From Cynocephalus volans (Eukaryota; Chordata; Mammalia; Dermoptera; Cynocephalidae): a stretch of DNA of 64,000 nucleotides. Where the stretch lies: the NCBI RefSeq assembly GCF_027409185.1, contig NC_084478.1:82195624-82259623 (forward strand), given 5' to 3'. Every line of letters begins with the position of its first letter. Positions within the stretch are counted from its first letter, which is position 1. The notes below the pieces were generated by a model. It did not search any database and was not told the DNA's origin. It worked only from the letters and a program-made list of their open reading frames with translations. Below are positions 31,165 through 43,770 of this stretch, piece after piece. Both the position numbers and the translations under genes were made by a program.

Positions 31165-33764
31165 CATAAACATCATATCTGTTCACTTGTCTTAACAAGT
31201 TCAAGGAATTATGATTGTTGTGTCTTCTTCCCCACCCCACCCCCCTTTTGTTTCTGTATTTATTTATTGATTTCCGGTTCCCACAAATAAGGGAGAACAT
31301 GTGGTATTTTTCTTTCTGTGCCTGACTTATTTCACTTAATATAATTTTTCCTACGTCCACCCATGTTGCTGCAAATGGTAATATTTCATTCTTTTTTATA
31401 GCAGAGTAGAATTCCATTGTGTATATATACCACATTTTCCGTATCCACTATGTGATCATGGACAATTGGGCTGGTTCCAACTCTTGGCTATTGTAAATAG
31501 TTCTGCAATGAACATTGGAGAACAGGTATCCCTTTGACATGATGATTTCCATTCCTCTGGGTATATTCCCAGCAGTGGAATAGCTGGGTCATGTGGTAGA
31601 TCTATCTGTAATTGTTTGAAAAAACTCCAGACCATTTTCCATAAATGCTGCACCATTTTGCAGTCTCACCAACAGTGTAGGAGGGTTCCTTTTTCTCCAC
31701 AACCTTGCCAGCATTTATCATTCTCAGTCTTTTGAGTATTAGCCATCCTAACTGGACTGAGATGGTATCTCAGTGTAGTTTAGATTTGCATTTCCAGAAT
31801 GTTGAGTGATGTTGAGCATTTTTTCACATGGCCGTTGGCCATTCATGTATTTTCCTATTAGAAATGCCTATTCAGCTCCATTGCCCATATTTTAATTGGG
31901 TTACTTGGTTTTTTGTTTTCTTTTGCTGTAACGTTGTTTGTTTCAGTTCCTTGTATATTCTGGATATTAATTCTTTGTCAGATGTATAGTTTGCAAATAT
32001 TTTCTTCCACTCTGTTGGTTGTCTTTTCACTCTGTTAATTGTTTCTTTTGCTGTGCAGAAGCTTTTTAGTTTGATATAGTTTGATTTAGTTTTATATAGT
32101 TTAGTTTCTCATTTGTTTATTTTTCCTTTTGTTGCTGTGCTTTTGGGGTCATATTCATGAAGTCTGTATCCACTCCTACTTCCAGGAGTGTTTCCGCTAT
32201 ATTTTATTTGAAGAGTTTTATTATTTTAGGATGTAAATTTAATTCTTTAATTCATTTCGAGTTGGTTTTGGTATATGGTGAGAGGTACAGATCTAGATTC
32301 ATTCTACTACCTATAAATATCCAACTTTCCCAGCACCAGTTACTGAAGAGGCAGTCTCTTCCCCAGTGTGTAGTCTTTGTGCCTTTGTCAAAGATCATAT
32401 GGCTGTAGGGGCATGGGTTGATTTCTGGATCTCCATTCTCTTCCATTGGTTGGTGTGTCTGTTTTTATGCCAGTACCATGCTGTTTTCATTACTATTGCT
32501 TTGTAGTATAGTTTAAAGTCAGGTATTATTATGCCTCCTGATTTATTTTTATTGCTGAGGATTGCTTTGGCTGTTTGTGATCTTTTGTTATTCCATACAA
32601 ATGTTAGGATTGTTATTTCCAATTTCTGAGAAGAATTTTATTGGAATTTTGATGGGGATTGGGTTGAATCTGTAGATCACTTTAGGTACTACGGACATTT
32701 TCACAATATTAATTCTTCCAATCCAAGAGCGTGAGATATCTTTCCATCTCCTTGTGTCCTCCTTAATTTCTCTCAACAGTGGTTTGTAGATCTCATATTA
32801 GAGATTTTTCACGTCCTTGGTTAAATTTATTCCTAAGTATTTTACTTTTTTGGTGACTATTGTAAGTGGATTAGCTTTCTTGATTTCTTTTTCTGCCAGT
32901 TCACTGTTAGAAAATAGAAATGGTACTGATTTTTGTGTGTTGATTTTCTATCCTGCAACTTTGCAGAAGTCATTGATATCATCTGCAAACAGGAATAGTC
33001 TGACCTCATGTTTTACAATCTCGATGCCCTTTTTTTCCTTCTCTTCCCTGATTGCTCTGGCTAGTACTTCTAACACTATGTTGAATAAGAGTGGCAAGAG
33101 TGGTCATCCTTCTCTTCTTCCTGTTCTTAAGGAAAAAGCTTTCAATTTTTCTCCATTGAGGATGATACTGGCAGCAGATTTTTCATATATTGCTTTAATT
33201 CTGTTGAGATACTTTCCTTCTATACCCAATTTATTGTCTTTATCATGAATGAATGTTGAATTTTGTCAAAAGCTTATTCAGCATCTGTAGAGATCATATA
33301 GTTTTTGTGTTTGATTTTATTGATGTGGAGTATCACATTTATTGATATGTGTATGTTGAACCAACCTTGCATTTTTGGGATGAATCCCATTTGATCATGG
33401 TGTATAATTTTATGTATGTGCTGCTGTTTTCTATTACTTAGTATTTTAATGAGGATTTTTGCATCTATATTCCTCAAAGATATTGGCCTTTAGTTTTCTT
33501 TTTTTTTTTGGTATCAGGGTGATGTTTGCCTCATAGAATGAGTTTGGGAGAGTGACCTCCATTTCAGTTTTTTGGAATAGTTTGTAGAGAATTGGTACTA
33601 ATTCTCCTTTAAAGGTGTGGTAGAATTCTGCAGTGAAGCCATCCAGTCCTGGGCTTTTCTTTGATGGGAGACTGCTGATAACAGCTACAATCTCTTTGAC
33701 TGTTATTGGTCTGTTCAATTTTTCTAAGTTTTCTTCACTCAGTCTTGGTAGATTGCATGTGTTC
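31165..33764 (-). mobile_element. Minus-strand L1, 3' part (split by L1-2)
   Basis: Complement reads L1 3' UTR and ORF2 from its C-terminus leftwards. Recognisable pieces on the complement are the C-terminal MWYIYTMEFYSAIKKNEILP near 31,430, the FLFADD-equivalent region near 32,980, and [15 protein letters not shown] near 33,400. Several frameshifts and stops are present. It continues at 40,557 beyond the nested L1-2. The poly-T expected at its 3' end on the plus strand is absent at 31,165. Confidence 0.88.
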
Positions 33765-35323
33765 AAAAATGTATCCATGGGGGTTTCAAGATGGTGGTGG
33801 CTGCAGCGGTTGGCGTGGAGTAGCTGAGGTGGAAAAGGCGGCCTCTGGGCATCAGGCAGCGGGAAACTTGTGGACCTTCCTCTCACCATCTCGTAAGGGA
33901 GGACTGCAGGTGCTGGCCGGTCGTGGGGGCTGACCGCCACTTTGCCCCCGGCAGGAGTGGCTGCCTCATTTACAGGCAACAGCTTTGAAGTGTGGAGCAG
34001 GAAAAGAACTGTTTCTTAGCTGCAAAAGCGAGTCTCGAAACAGGGAACACGGTGCCAGGGCTGCTGTGGATGCAGACAGGATCCCGGAGGCCGGGGCTGC
34101 GCTGAAGTTGGCCAGCTGCCCTATTCAGGATTCGAGGTTTCAGGCCAGCAATAAAGAAGATTCCTGGGAGCGTCCGTGCCACGCCATGACTGAACAGCCT
34201 GAGGCGGCAGCGGCCGAGAAGAGGGAAGGCGACAAACCAGAGGCAGAGAGTGAGCGCCCAACTGGGCACAGCCCTGTAAGTGACCCCTGGCCGAGCCCTG
34301 TTCAGGGGGCTGACGACCATCCGGCTCCCGCCTGCATCACCGGTTCACTCACCGCCCCAGAGCTGCCTCCATTTTCCCAGGCGCTGGAAGCTCTGCGGGG
34401 CTCGGCCATCACTGCACCTTCCCACTAGCATGGCCTGGCATGGGGCTTTCCGGGGCCTGCGGGCTGGCCTCCCCTCCCACTCCCTCCGTGATTCTCTGGC
34501 GGGGCTGGTGGCGTGGGGCATCCCCGGCCAGTGTCGAGAGGGCAAGGAAGTATGGGCGGGCCGACTGTCACGCCACCACACCCTGGACTCCGGCCTCCGG
34601 TAAACTTCCTGTTACTGGGAGGCAGATACCATCTCTGTGGCCACCAGTTCGGAAAAAAAGCCTAACCAATTTCTTGTTGGGAATAGTGTGGTAGGAGAGT
34701 TCCCAGGTCCGCCTGAACCTGCCGGAGAGCTGGGTGCAGGTGGGCGCCAGATTCGGTCTATGCCGGGGGGATACAAAGGTGAACAAGTCCCGAGAAAGAT
34801 CTACAAAGTGCTACAAAGGCACCCAGAGCGACCGGTCGTCTGTGCCTACCAGAAACCTGGCAGACTTCCTGGGCGAGGCGGTGCCAAGCAGGGTCTTGAA
34901 GGCCCAGCTGATAGACGAGGGTTGCAGAAGACACACCCCAGCCCAGCACAGTGTGCACAGAGTGGGGAGACGTGCGGCCAGGGAGGCAGAAACTTGACAG
35001 AAACCACACACCCTGTGGGGTCCTCACTGCACTATCCAACAGCCTGGGACAGAGCACACGGAACAGGGAGAAGTCCTGCACAGGAAGTGAAAGCTCAACA
35101 GAGATCACACACCCTGTGGTACGTGATTCACCAGCCCAGCAGAGTCCAAGCTGACCAGAAAGGTGGCTCCCCAGAGAATCCCAAGACCTGAGGCAACGAC
35201 ACACACAAGGCACTAGAGGCCAACTGAGCAGTCACGGAGGGAGCCATATGAAATTGGCAACCACAGCAACATCCTAGTTAGTCATTAGTCTCAAACCGGT
35301 GGACTGTGAAACCCCCTGCCACA

Positions 35324-36305
35324 ATGAATAAACATAAAAAAAAAAGATACCATAAATACAAAAAATCAAGAAAGTACACTACCAAAACTTAATAAATCTA
35401 AAACTCCAGATCCTATAGAACAAGAAGCCCTTGAAATGACTGACAAGGAATTTCGAGTGATAATTCTAAGGATACTGAATGAGATACAAGAAAACTCAGC
35501 AAGACATCATGATGAAATGAGGAAAAGTATACAGGATCTGAAAGAGGAAATGTACAAGGAAATCAATGTCCTGAAAAAAAATGTAGCAGAACTTGCTGAA
35601 CTGAAGAAGTTATTCAGTGAAATAAAAAACACAACGGAGAGTTTAACCAGCAGGCTTGTCGAAGTTGAAGAGAGAACCTCTGAACTTGAAGATGGGCTGT
35701 TTGAAATAACACAAGCAGACAAAAAGAAAGAAAAAAGAATCAAGGACCTTGAGGAAAATCTGAGAGAGATATCAGACAACCTTAAGCGCTCAAATATCCG
35801 AGTCTTGGGTATTCCAGAATGGGAGGAAAATGGAGATTCCATTGAAAACATATTCAACAAAATAGTGGCAGAAAACTTCCCAGGTATAGGAAAAATAACA
35901 GATCTTCAGATCCAGGAAGCTCAACGATCTCCAAACGTATTCAACCCAAAAAGGCATTATCCAAGACATATCATAGTCAAATTGGCAAAACTCAGAGACA
36001 AAGAGAGAATCTTAAAAGCTGCAAGAGAGAAACGTCAAATCACCTATAAGGGAGCCCCAATCAGGATAACATCAGACTTTTCATCACAAACCCAAAAAGC
36101 TAGAAAGGAATGGGATGATATTTTCAAAATACTAAAAGACAAAGATTGCCAGCCAAGAATACTCTACCCTGCAAGGCTATCCTTCCGAAATGAAGGGCAA
36201 ATAGTATATTTCTCAGACAAACAAAAACTGCGGGAGTTCACTACCACACGACCACACTTACAAGAAATCCTCAAGGGAGTACTGGGTTTGGTTCCTGAAA
36301 AATAA
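35324..36305 (+). pseudogene. L1-2 ORF1, early 1-bp frameshift
   Basis: Frame starts at ATG 35,324 but an extra A in the A-run at about 35,336-35,346 shifts it and leads to a stop after some 20 codons. From 35,436 (MTDKEFRVIILRILNEIQ) to the stop at 36,305 the proper frame is open for 289 residues, including the Glu/Lys-rich coiled coil, NIRVLGIPEW and the C-terminal IIVKLAKLRDKERILKAARE. The codon that is TAG in L1-1 is GAG here. Confidence 0.9.
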
Positions 36306-36492
36306 CTACCACTGCCATAAAAACCCAAGAAAAATCAAAACCCACTAGTATAATAATAATGGTATTCATGAAGAGAAAACAAACAAACAAAAATGCTATC
36401 TACAACCTAAGGAACCAACAAACACAGAAACCAAACCGTAAATCAAAAAGCAAGGAACAAAAGACACCTAAGACAACCAAACAACCAATAAA

Positions 36493-39400
36493 ATGCTAGG
36501 AATAAATCAACACCTTTCAATAACAACTCTTAATGTAAAAGTTTTAAATTCCCCAATCAAAAGACACACACTGGCTGACTGGATCAAAAAGGAGGACCCA
36601 ACTATATGCTGCCTACAAGAGACCCACCTCACCCATAAGGATTCACACAGACTAAGAGTGAAAGGATGTAAAAAGATTTACCATGCAAACAGAAAAGAAA
36701 AACGAGCTGGAGTAGCTATTCTTATATCTGACAAAATAGACCTTAATCTAAAAACCACAAAAAGAGACAATGAGGGAAACTACTTAATGATAAAAGGACT
36801 GATCCATCAAGAAGACATAACAATCATAAATATGTATGCACCCAATGTTGGAGCAGCCAGATTTATAAAGCAAACTCTATTAGACCTAAAGAAGGAAATA
36901 GACACTAATACCATAATAGCAGGGGACCTGAACACCCCACTGTCAATATTAGACAGATCATCTAGGCAAAGAATCAGTAGAGAAACACAAGATCTAAACA
37001 AGACTCTAAACCAATTGGAGTTGGCAGATATCTACAGAACATTGCACCCAACAACCTCAGAATATTCATTCTTCTCATCAGCACATGGATCATTCTCCAG
37101 GATAGATCACATATTAGGTCACAAATCAAGCCTCAATAAATTCAAAAAAATTAGACTTCTCCCATGTATCTTCTCAGACCACAATGGATTAAAACTAGAA
37201 ATTAATAACAAGTGAAACTCTGGAAACTATACAAACACATGGAAATTAAACAGCATTCTACTTAATGACATATGGGTCCAAGAAGAAATCAAGCAGGAAA
37301 TCAAAAGATTTATTGAAACTAATGAAAATAATGATACATCATACCAAAACCTGTGGGATACTGCAAAAGCAGTATTGAGGGGGAAATTTATTGCATTAAA
37401 TGCTCACTTCAGAAGAATGGAAAGGTGGCAAGTGAACAACCTAACACTTCACCTTAAAGCACAAGAAAAACAAGAACAATCCAAACCTAAAGTTAGCAGA
37501 CAGAAAGAAATCATTAAGATCAGAGCAGAACTGAATGAAATTGAAAACCAAAAAACAATTCAAAAGATTAACGAATCAAAAAGTTGATTTTTTGAAAAGA
37601 TAAATAAAATTGACAAACCATTAGCATGGCTAACAAAAAAAAAGAAGAGAGAAGACTCAAATAACAAAAATTAGAAATGAAAAAGGCAATATTACAACTG
37701 ATTCATCTGAAATACAAGGAATCATTTGAGACTACTATAAACAACTATACGCCAACAAATTTGAAAATCTGGAGGAAATGGATAAATTTCTGGACACACA
37801 CAAGCTCCCAAAACTGAACCATGAACACGTAGAAAATTTGAACAGTCCAATAACAATAAAGGAGATTGAAGCTGTTATCAGAAGGCTCCCAACAAAGAAA
37901 AGCCCAGGACCAGATGGATCCACAGCAGAATTTTACCAAACATTCAAAGAGGAATTGACACCGATTCTTTACAAACTATTCCAAAAGATTGAAACGGACG
38001 CAAATCTCCCAAACTCATTCTATGAAGCAAACATCATCCTGATACCAAAACCAGGTAAAGATATAACCAAAAAAGAAAACTACAGGCTGATATCCTTGAT
38101 GAATATAGATGCAAAAATCCTCACTAAAATACTAGCAAACAGAATACAGCAACACATACATAAAATTATTCACCACGATCAAGTGGGATTCATCCCAGGG
38201 ATGCAAGGTTGGTTCAACATAGGCAAATCAATAAATGTGATACACCATATTAATAAACTCAAACACAAGGACCATATGATCATCTCTATAGATGCTGAAA
38301 AAGCATTTGATAAAGTTCACCACTCATTCATGACAAAGACCCTCTATAAGTTAGGTATAGAAGGAAAGTATCTCAACATAATTAAAGCCATATATGCCAA
38401 ACCCACTGCCAATATCATCCTGAATGGGGAAAAGCTGAAAGCTTTTCCTTTAAGAACAGGAACTAGACAAGGATGCCCACTCTCACCACTCCTATTCAAC
38501 ATAGTGTTGGAAGTACTAGCCAGAGCAATCCGAGAAGAGAAGGAAATAAAGGGCATTCAGATTGGAAAAGATGAGGTCAAACTGTCCCTGTTTGCAGATG
38601 ACATGATCCTATATATCGAACAGCCAAAAACCTCTACAAAAAAAACTGTTGGAATTAATAAATGATTTCAGCACAGTAGCAGGATACAAAATCAACACAC
38701 AAAAATCAGTAGCATTTCTTTTCTCCAATAGTGAACATGCAGAACAAGAAGTCAAGAAAGCCTGACCATTTACAATAGCCACCAGAAAAATAAAATACTT
38801 AGGAATTGAGTTAACCAAGGAGATGAAAAATCTCTATAATGAAAACTACAAACCACTGCTGAGAGAAATTAGAGAGGATACAAGAAGATGGAAAGATATC
38901 CCATGCTCTTGGATTGGAAGAATCAACATAGTGAAAATGTCCATACTACCCAAAGTGATATACAAATTCAATGCAATCCCCATCAAAATTCCAAAGACAT
39001 TATTCTCAGAAATGGAAAAAACTCTCCAGACACTTATATGGAACAATAAAAGACCACACATAGCCAAAGCAATGCTGAGCAAAAAAAATAAAGCTGGAGG
39101 CATAACACTACCTGACTTTAAGCTATACTACAAAGCTATAATAACCAAAACAGTATGGTACTGGCATAAAAACAGACACACTGACCAATGGAATAGAATA
39201 GAGAACCCAGAAATCAACCCACACACTTAGTTCCATCTGATCTTTGACAAAGACACCAAGCCTATTCACTGGGCAAGGGACTGCCTCTTCAGCAAATGGT
39301 GCTGGGATAACTGGATATCCATATGCAGGAGAATGAAACTAGATCCATACCTCTCACCGATACTAAAATCAACTCATAATGGATTAAGGATTTAAATATA

Positions 39401-40317
39401 CACCCTGAAACAATAAAACTTCTTAAAGAAAACAAAGGAGAAACACTTCAGGAAAGAGGACTGGGCACAGACTTCATGAATATGACCCCAAAAGCACGGG
39501 CAAGCAAAGCAAAAATAAACAAATGGGATTATATCAAACTAAAAAGCTTCTGCACAGCAAAAGAAGCAATTAACAGAGTTAAAAGACAACCAACAGAGTG
39601 GGAGAAATTATTTGCAAAATATACATCTTACAAAGGATTAATATGCGGAATATATAGGGAACTCAAACAACTTTACAAGAAGAAAACAAGCAACCCAATT
39701 AAAAAATGGGCCAAAGAGCTACGCAGGCATTTCTCTAAGGAAGATATACAAATGGCCAACAGACATATGAAAAAATGCTCAACATCACTCAGCATCCAGG
39801 AAATGCAAATCAAAACCACATTGAGATACCATCTAACCCCAGTTAGGATGGCTAAAATCCAAGACTCTGAACGATAAATGCTGGCGAGGTTGCAGAGAAA
39901 AAGGAACTCTCATACATTGTTGGTGGGACTGCAAAGTGGTGCAGCCTCTATGTAAAATGGTATGGAGGTTCCTCAAACAATTGCAGATAGATCTACCATA
40001 CGACCCAGCTATCCCACTGCTGGGAATATACCCAGAGGAATGGAAATCATCAAGTCAAAGGTATACCTGTTCCTCAATGTTCATCGCAGCACTCTTTACA
40101 ATAGCCAAGAGTTGGAGCCAGCCCAAATGTCCATCATCAGATGAGTGGATACGGAAAATGTGGTACATCTACACAATGGAATACTACTCAGCTATAAAAA
40201 CGAATGAAATACTGCCATTTGCAACAACATGGATGGACCTTGAGAGAATTATATTAAGTGAAACAAGTCAGGAACAGAAAGAGAAATACCACGTTCTCAC
40301 TTATTGGTGGGAGCTAA
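36493..40317 (+). pseudogene. L1-2 ORF2, multiply broken
   Basis: The full-length frame would be 1275 codons. The endonuclease domain is open from 36,493 to TGA at 37,213-37,215. Further damage: TGA at 37,585-37,587, an extra A near 37,640, TGA near 37,727, an extra A near 38,643, TGA near 38,762, TAG at 39,228-39,230, a missing base near 39,358, and a missing dinucleotide near 40,291. The catalytic LFADDMILY is retained near 38,590, as is KKSPGPDGS at about 37,900. The natural stop TAA is at 40,315-40,317. Confidence 0.9.
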
Positions 40318-40331
40318 AAATTAATATATAA

Positions 40332-40333
<2 letters not shown>

Positions 40334-40362
<29 letters not shown>
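40334..40362 (+). repeat. CA repeat in the L1-2 3' UTR
   Basis: A pure (CA)n run of about 14 units, followed by an A-run and a G-rich tract in the same order as L1-1. Confidence 0.9.
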
Positions 40363-40366
<4 letters not shown>

Positions 40367-40556
40367 AAAAAAAACCCGGGGCGGGGGGAGAAGATATAAC
40401 AACCACAATTACTTGAAGTTGATACAACAAGCAAACAGAAAGGACATTGTTGGGGGGGAGGGGGGGAGGGAGAAGGTAGGGAGGTTTTGGTGATGGGGAT
40501 CAATAATCAGCCACAATGTATATCGACAAAATACAATTTTAAAAAAATGTATCCAT

Positions 40557-43080
40557 TTTTTGCAGATTTTCAAATTTATTGGCATAAGTTGTTTATAGTA
40601 GTCTTTAACGATTCCTTATATTTCTGAAGTATCAATTATAATATCATGATTTTCATTTCTAATTTTCGTTACTTGTGTCTCTCTCTTCTTTTTCTAGTTA
40701 ACCTTGTGAATGGTTTGTCAATTTTATTTATCTTTTCAAAGAATCAACTTTTTGTTTCATTGACCTGTTGTATTGTGTTTGGGATTTCTATTTCATTTAT
40801 TTCCGCTTTTGATCTTATTTCTTTCTGTGTACTAACTTTGGGTTTGGATTGTTCTTGTTTTTCCAGTTCTTTAAGGTGAAATGTTAGGTTGTTTACTTGC
40901 CATCTTCCTGTTCTTCTGAAGTAAGCATTTAGTGGAATAAATTTCCCCCTTAGTACTGCTTTTGCAGTATCCCACAAATTTTGGAGTGATGTGTCATTAT
41001 TTTCATTAGTTTCAATAAATTTTTTCATTTCCTGTTAAATTTTGTCTTGGACCCATATGTCATTAAATAGAATGTTGTGAAAAAATGCATGGAATAATTC
41101 CACTTTTTTTGAATGTGCTGAGACTTTGTTTGTGACCTAACATGTGGTCCATGCTGGAGAATGTTCCTTGTGCTGATGAAAAGAATGAACATTCTGAGAT
41201 TGTTGGGTGAAATGTTCTATAGATATCTGCTAAGTCCAATTGGTCTAAAGTTTTGTTTAGATCATGTGTTTCTCTGTTGATTTTTTGCCTAGATGATATG
41301 GCCAATGTTGACAGTGGGGTGTTCAGGTCCTCTGCTACTATGGTATTAATGTCTATCTCTTTTGATAGGTCTAATTGTGTTTCCTTAAAAAATTTGGCTG
41401 CTCTGTTGTTGGGTGCATATATATTTATGATTGTTATGTCTTCTTGTTGGATAGATCCTTTTATCATTATATAGTGGCCTTTGTTATCTCTTTTTATGAT
41501 TCTTGAGTTAAAGTCTATTCTACCTGATAAAAGAATAGGTACTCAAGCCTGTTTTGGGTATCTATTTGCATGGCATATATTTTTCTATCCTTTTACTCTT
41601 AGTCTATGTGTGTCTTTACAAGTGAGGTGAGCCTCTCAGGTGAAGGCAGCATATTGTTGGATCCATCTCTTTAATCCAATCAGTCTGTGTCTTTGAGTGG
41701 GGAATTTATTCCTTTTGCATTAAGAGTTACTACTGAAAGGTGTTGATTTACTCTTGGCACTTTATCGATTTTTGTTTGGATGTTTTAAATATCTTTTTTC
41801 CCCTTTCTTTCTGATTTACTGTTTGTCTTCTGTGTTTGTTGGTTTCTTGGGATGGTAGATAAACTTATTTTCTCTTTATTATTAGGATTTTTATTTTACT
41901 GGTGGGTTTTGAGTATTCATGGTAGTGAGGGTTCTTTTTCAGGTGTCAGATCCAGTACTCCCTTGAGAGTTTCTTGTAAGGCTTGCCGTGTGGTAGTGAA
42001 CTCCCACAGTTTTTGCTTTTCTGAGAAATATACTATTTGTCCTTCATTTTGGAATGATACCCTTGCTGGGTAAAGTATTCTTGGTTGGCAATTTTTGTCT
42101 TTTACTATTTTGAATATATCATCCCTTTCTCTTCTGGCTTTTAGGGTTCCTGATGAAAAGTCTGATCTTAGTCTGATAGGGATTCACTTATAGGTGACTT
42201 GATGCTTCTCTCTTGAAACCTTTCAGATTCTCTCTTTGTCTTTGTGTTTTTGCCAGTTTGGTTATCACATGTCTTGGAGAGGACCTTTTGGGGTTGAATA
42301 TATGGGATATCTCTGAGCCCCTTGTATATGAAGATCTGTATCTCTTCCTATATCTGGGAAGTTTTCAGCTATTATTTCATTGAACATATCTTCAATTCCA
42401 TTTGCTTTTTCCTCCCCCTCTGGAATACCCATGATTCAGATATTTGAGTGCTTGAGGTTGTCTGTTATCTCTCTTAGATTTCTTCAAGATTTTAAACTCT
42501 TTTTTCTTTTATTTTCTGTCCACCTGTGGTATTTCAAACAAGCCATCTTCAAGTTCAGATATTCTCTCTTTTGCTTTTTCTTCCCTGCTGTTTAAGCTCT
42601 CTGTTGTGCTTTTATTTTTTTTTTAATCTCATTGAATGAATCTTTCAGTTCTGCCAGTTCTGGTACATTCTTTTTCAGAGCACTGATTTCTTTGTACATG
42701 TCCTCTTTCAGATCCTGTGTGCTCTTTTTCATTTCATTGTGTTGTCTAACTGAGTCTTGTATCTCATTTAGTTTCCTAAGAATTGTTGTTCAAAATTCCT
42801 TGTCAGTCATTTCAAGGACTTCCTGTTCTATAGCATCTAGAAATTGAAAGTTATTATATTCCTTTTGTGATGCCATACTTTCTTGGTTTTTCATATTTCT
42901 CGTATCTCTCCTTTTGTGTTCAGTCATTGTGGCAATCTACTTGTTGCAGTCTACTTGTTCCACCCTGGTGGCTGGAGCAATGTCAGGGAGTTTTGTTGAT
43001 GCTCAGCTGCCTGTTGCCGCCTCCAATCCTGGGGGTTGATAGTGGCTGGGGCCTCTCTCAGTGATGGAGACTCACCTGGA
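40557..43080 (-). mobile_element. Minus-strand L1, 5' part (continues 31,165-33,764)
   Basis: Complement carries the N-terminal half of ORF2, with the endonuclease region visible at 41,063-41,467 ([18 protein letters not shown] and an AEDLNTPLS motif), then ORF1 with its coiled-coil region (about 42,100-42,860) and a short 5' UTR to about 43,080. Stops and frameshifts are frequent. Confidence 0.85.
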
Positions 43081-43770
43081 GGTCACTTCAAAGTATTAAA
43101 AATATTTCCTCCTGAGATTCTACTTTTATGCATGGGTCATTTCGAAGTGTCTTATTTAATTTCCAAATATTTGGGTATTTTTCAGATATTTTTCCGTTAT
43201 TGATTCCTAGTTTAATTCCATCATTTTCTGATATTATATGATGTATGACTTCTCTCCTTTTAAATTTCTCAAAGTGTTTTTTGAGGCCCAGAATAGAATA
43301 TATCTTAGTGAATATTTCATGTGCACTGAAGATTGTGCATTCTGCTGTTGTCAGATGGGGTGTTCTGTAAATGTTAATTACTTCAAGTTGATTAATAATG
43401 CTGATCAGGTCATCAGCATCCTTACTGGTTTCCTCCCTCCTTGACTTATCAATTACTAACAGAGGAGTGTTGAAGTCTCCAGCTATAATAGTTCATTTGT
43501 CTAATTTTTATTTCAGTACTGTAAGTTTTTGCCACATATATTTTGATGCTCCCTTGTTAGCTGCATACATGTTTAGGACTGCCATGTCTTATTGGAAAAT
43601 TGACCACTTTATCATTGTGCAATAACCCTCTTTCTTCCTGATAATTTTCCTTTCTGAAATTTGTTTTGTCTGTAATTAATATAGCTATTACAGCTTCCTT
43701 TAGAAGTAGTAATACAGTAATACTCCTTTAGAGTAGTAATACAGTAGAGTATATTTTGCCATCCCTTTAC
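43081..43770 (-). mobile_element. Old L1 ORF2 fragment, minus strand
   Basis: Antisense ORF2 text of an older family (gtgtcttatttaatttccaa and caggtcatcagcatccttac). It is bounded on the right by the 3' UTR of another L1. Confidence 0.65.

Larger units (their letters stand above)
33779..40542 (+). mobile_element. L1-2: full-length LINE-1 nested in an older L1
   Basis: Same family as L1-1 and aligned along its whole length: 5' UTR 33,779-35,323, ORF1 35,324-36,305, ORF2 36,493-40,317, 3' UTR with CA repeat, G-rich tract and caaaatacaattttaaaa tail. Here the canonical aataaa reads aataca. Multiple stops and frameshifts make it inactive, and it looks older than L1-1 by damage. It sits in sense orientation inside a minus-strand L1. 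Confidence 0.94.
33765..40556 (+). repeat. 14-bp target-site duplication flanking L1-2
   Basis: The direct repeat aaaaatgtatccat occurs at 33,765-33,778 and 40,543-40,556. Removing the insert plus one repeat restores continuity of the minus-strand L1 ORF2. Confidence 0.9.

Noticed and set aside
33446..33979. A 177-codon minus-strand frame joining L1-2 5' UTR antisense to ORF2 of the host L1
   Set aside because: It is a chance fusion across the L1-2 insertion point.
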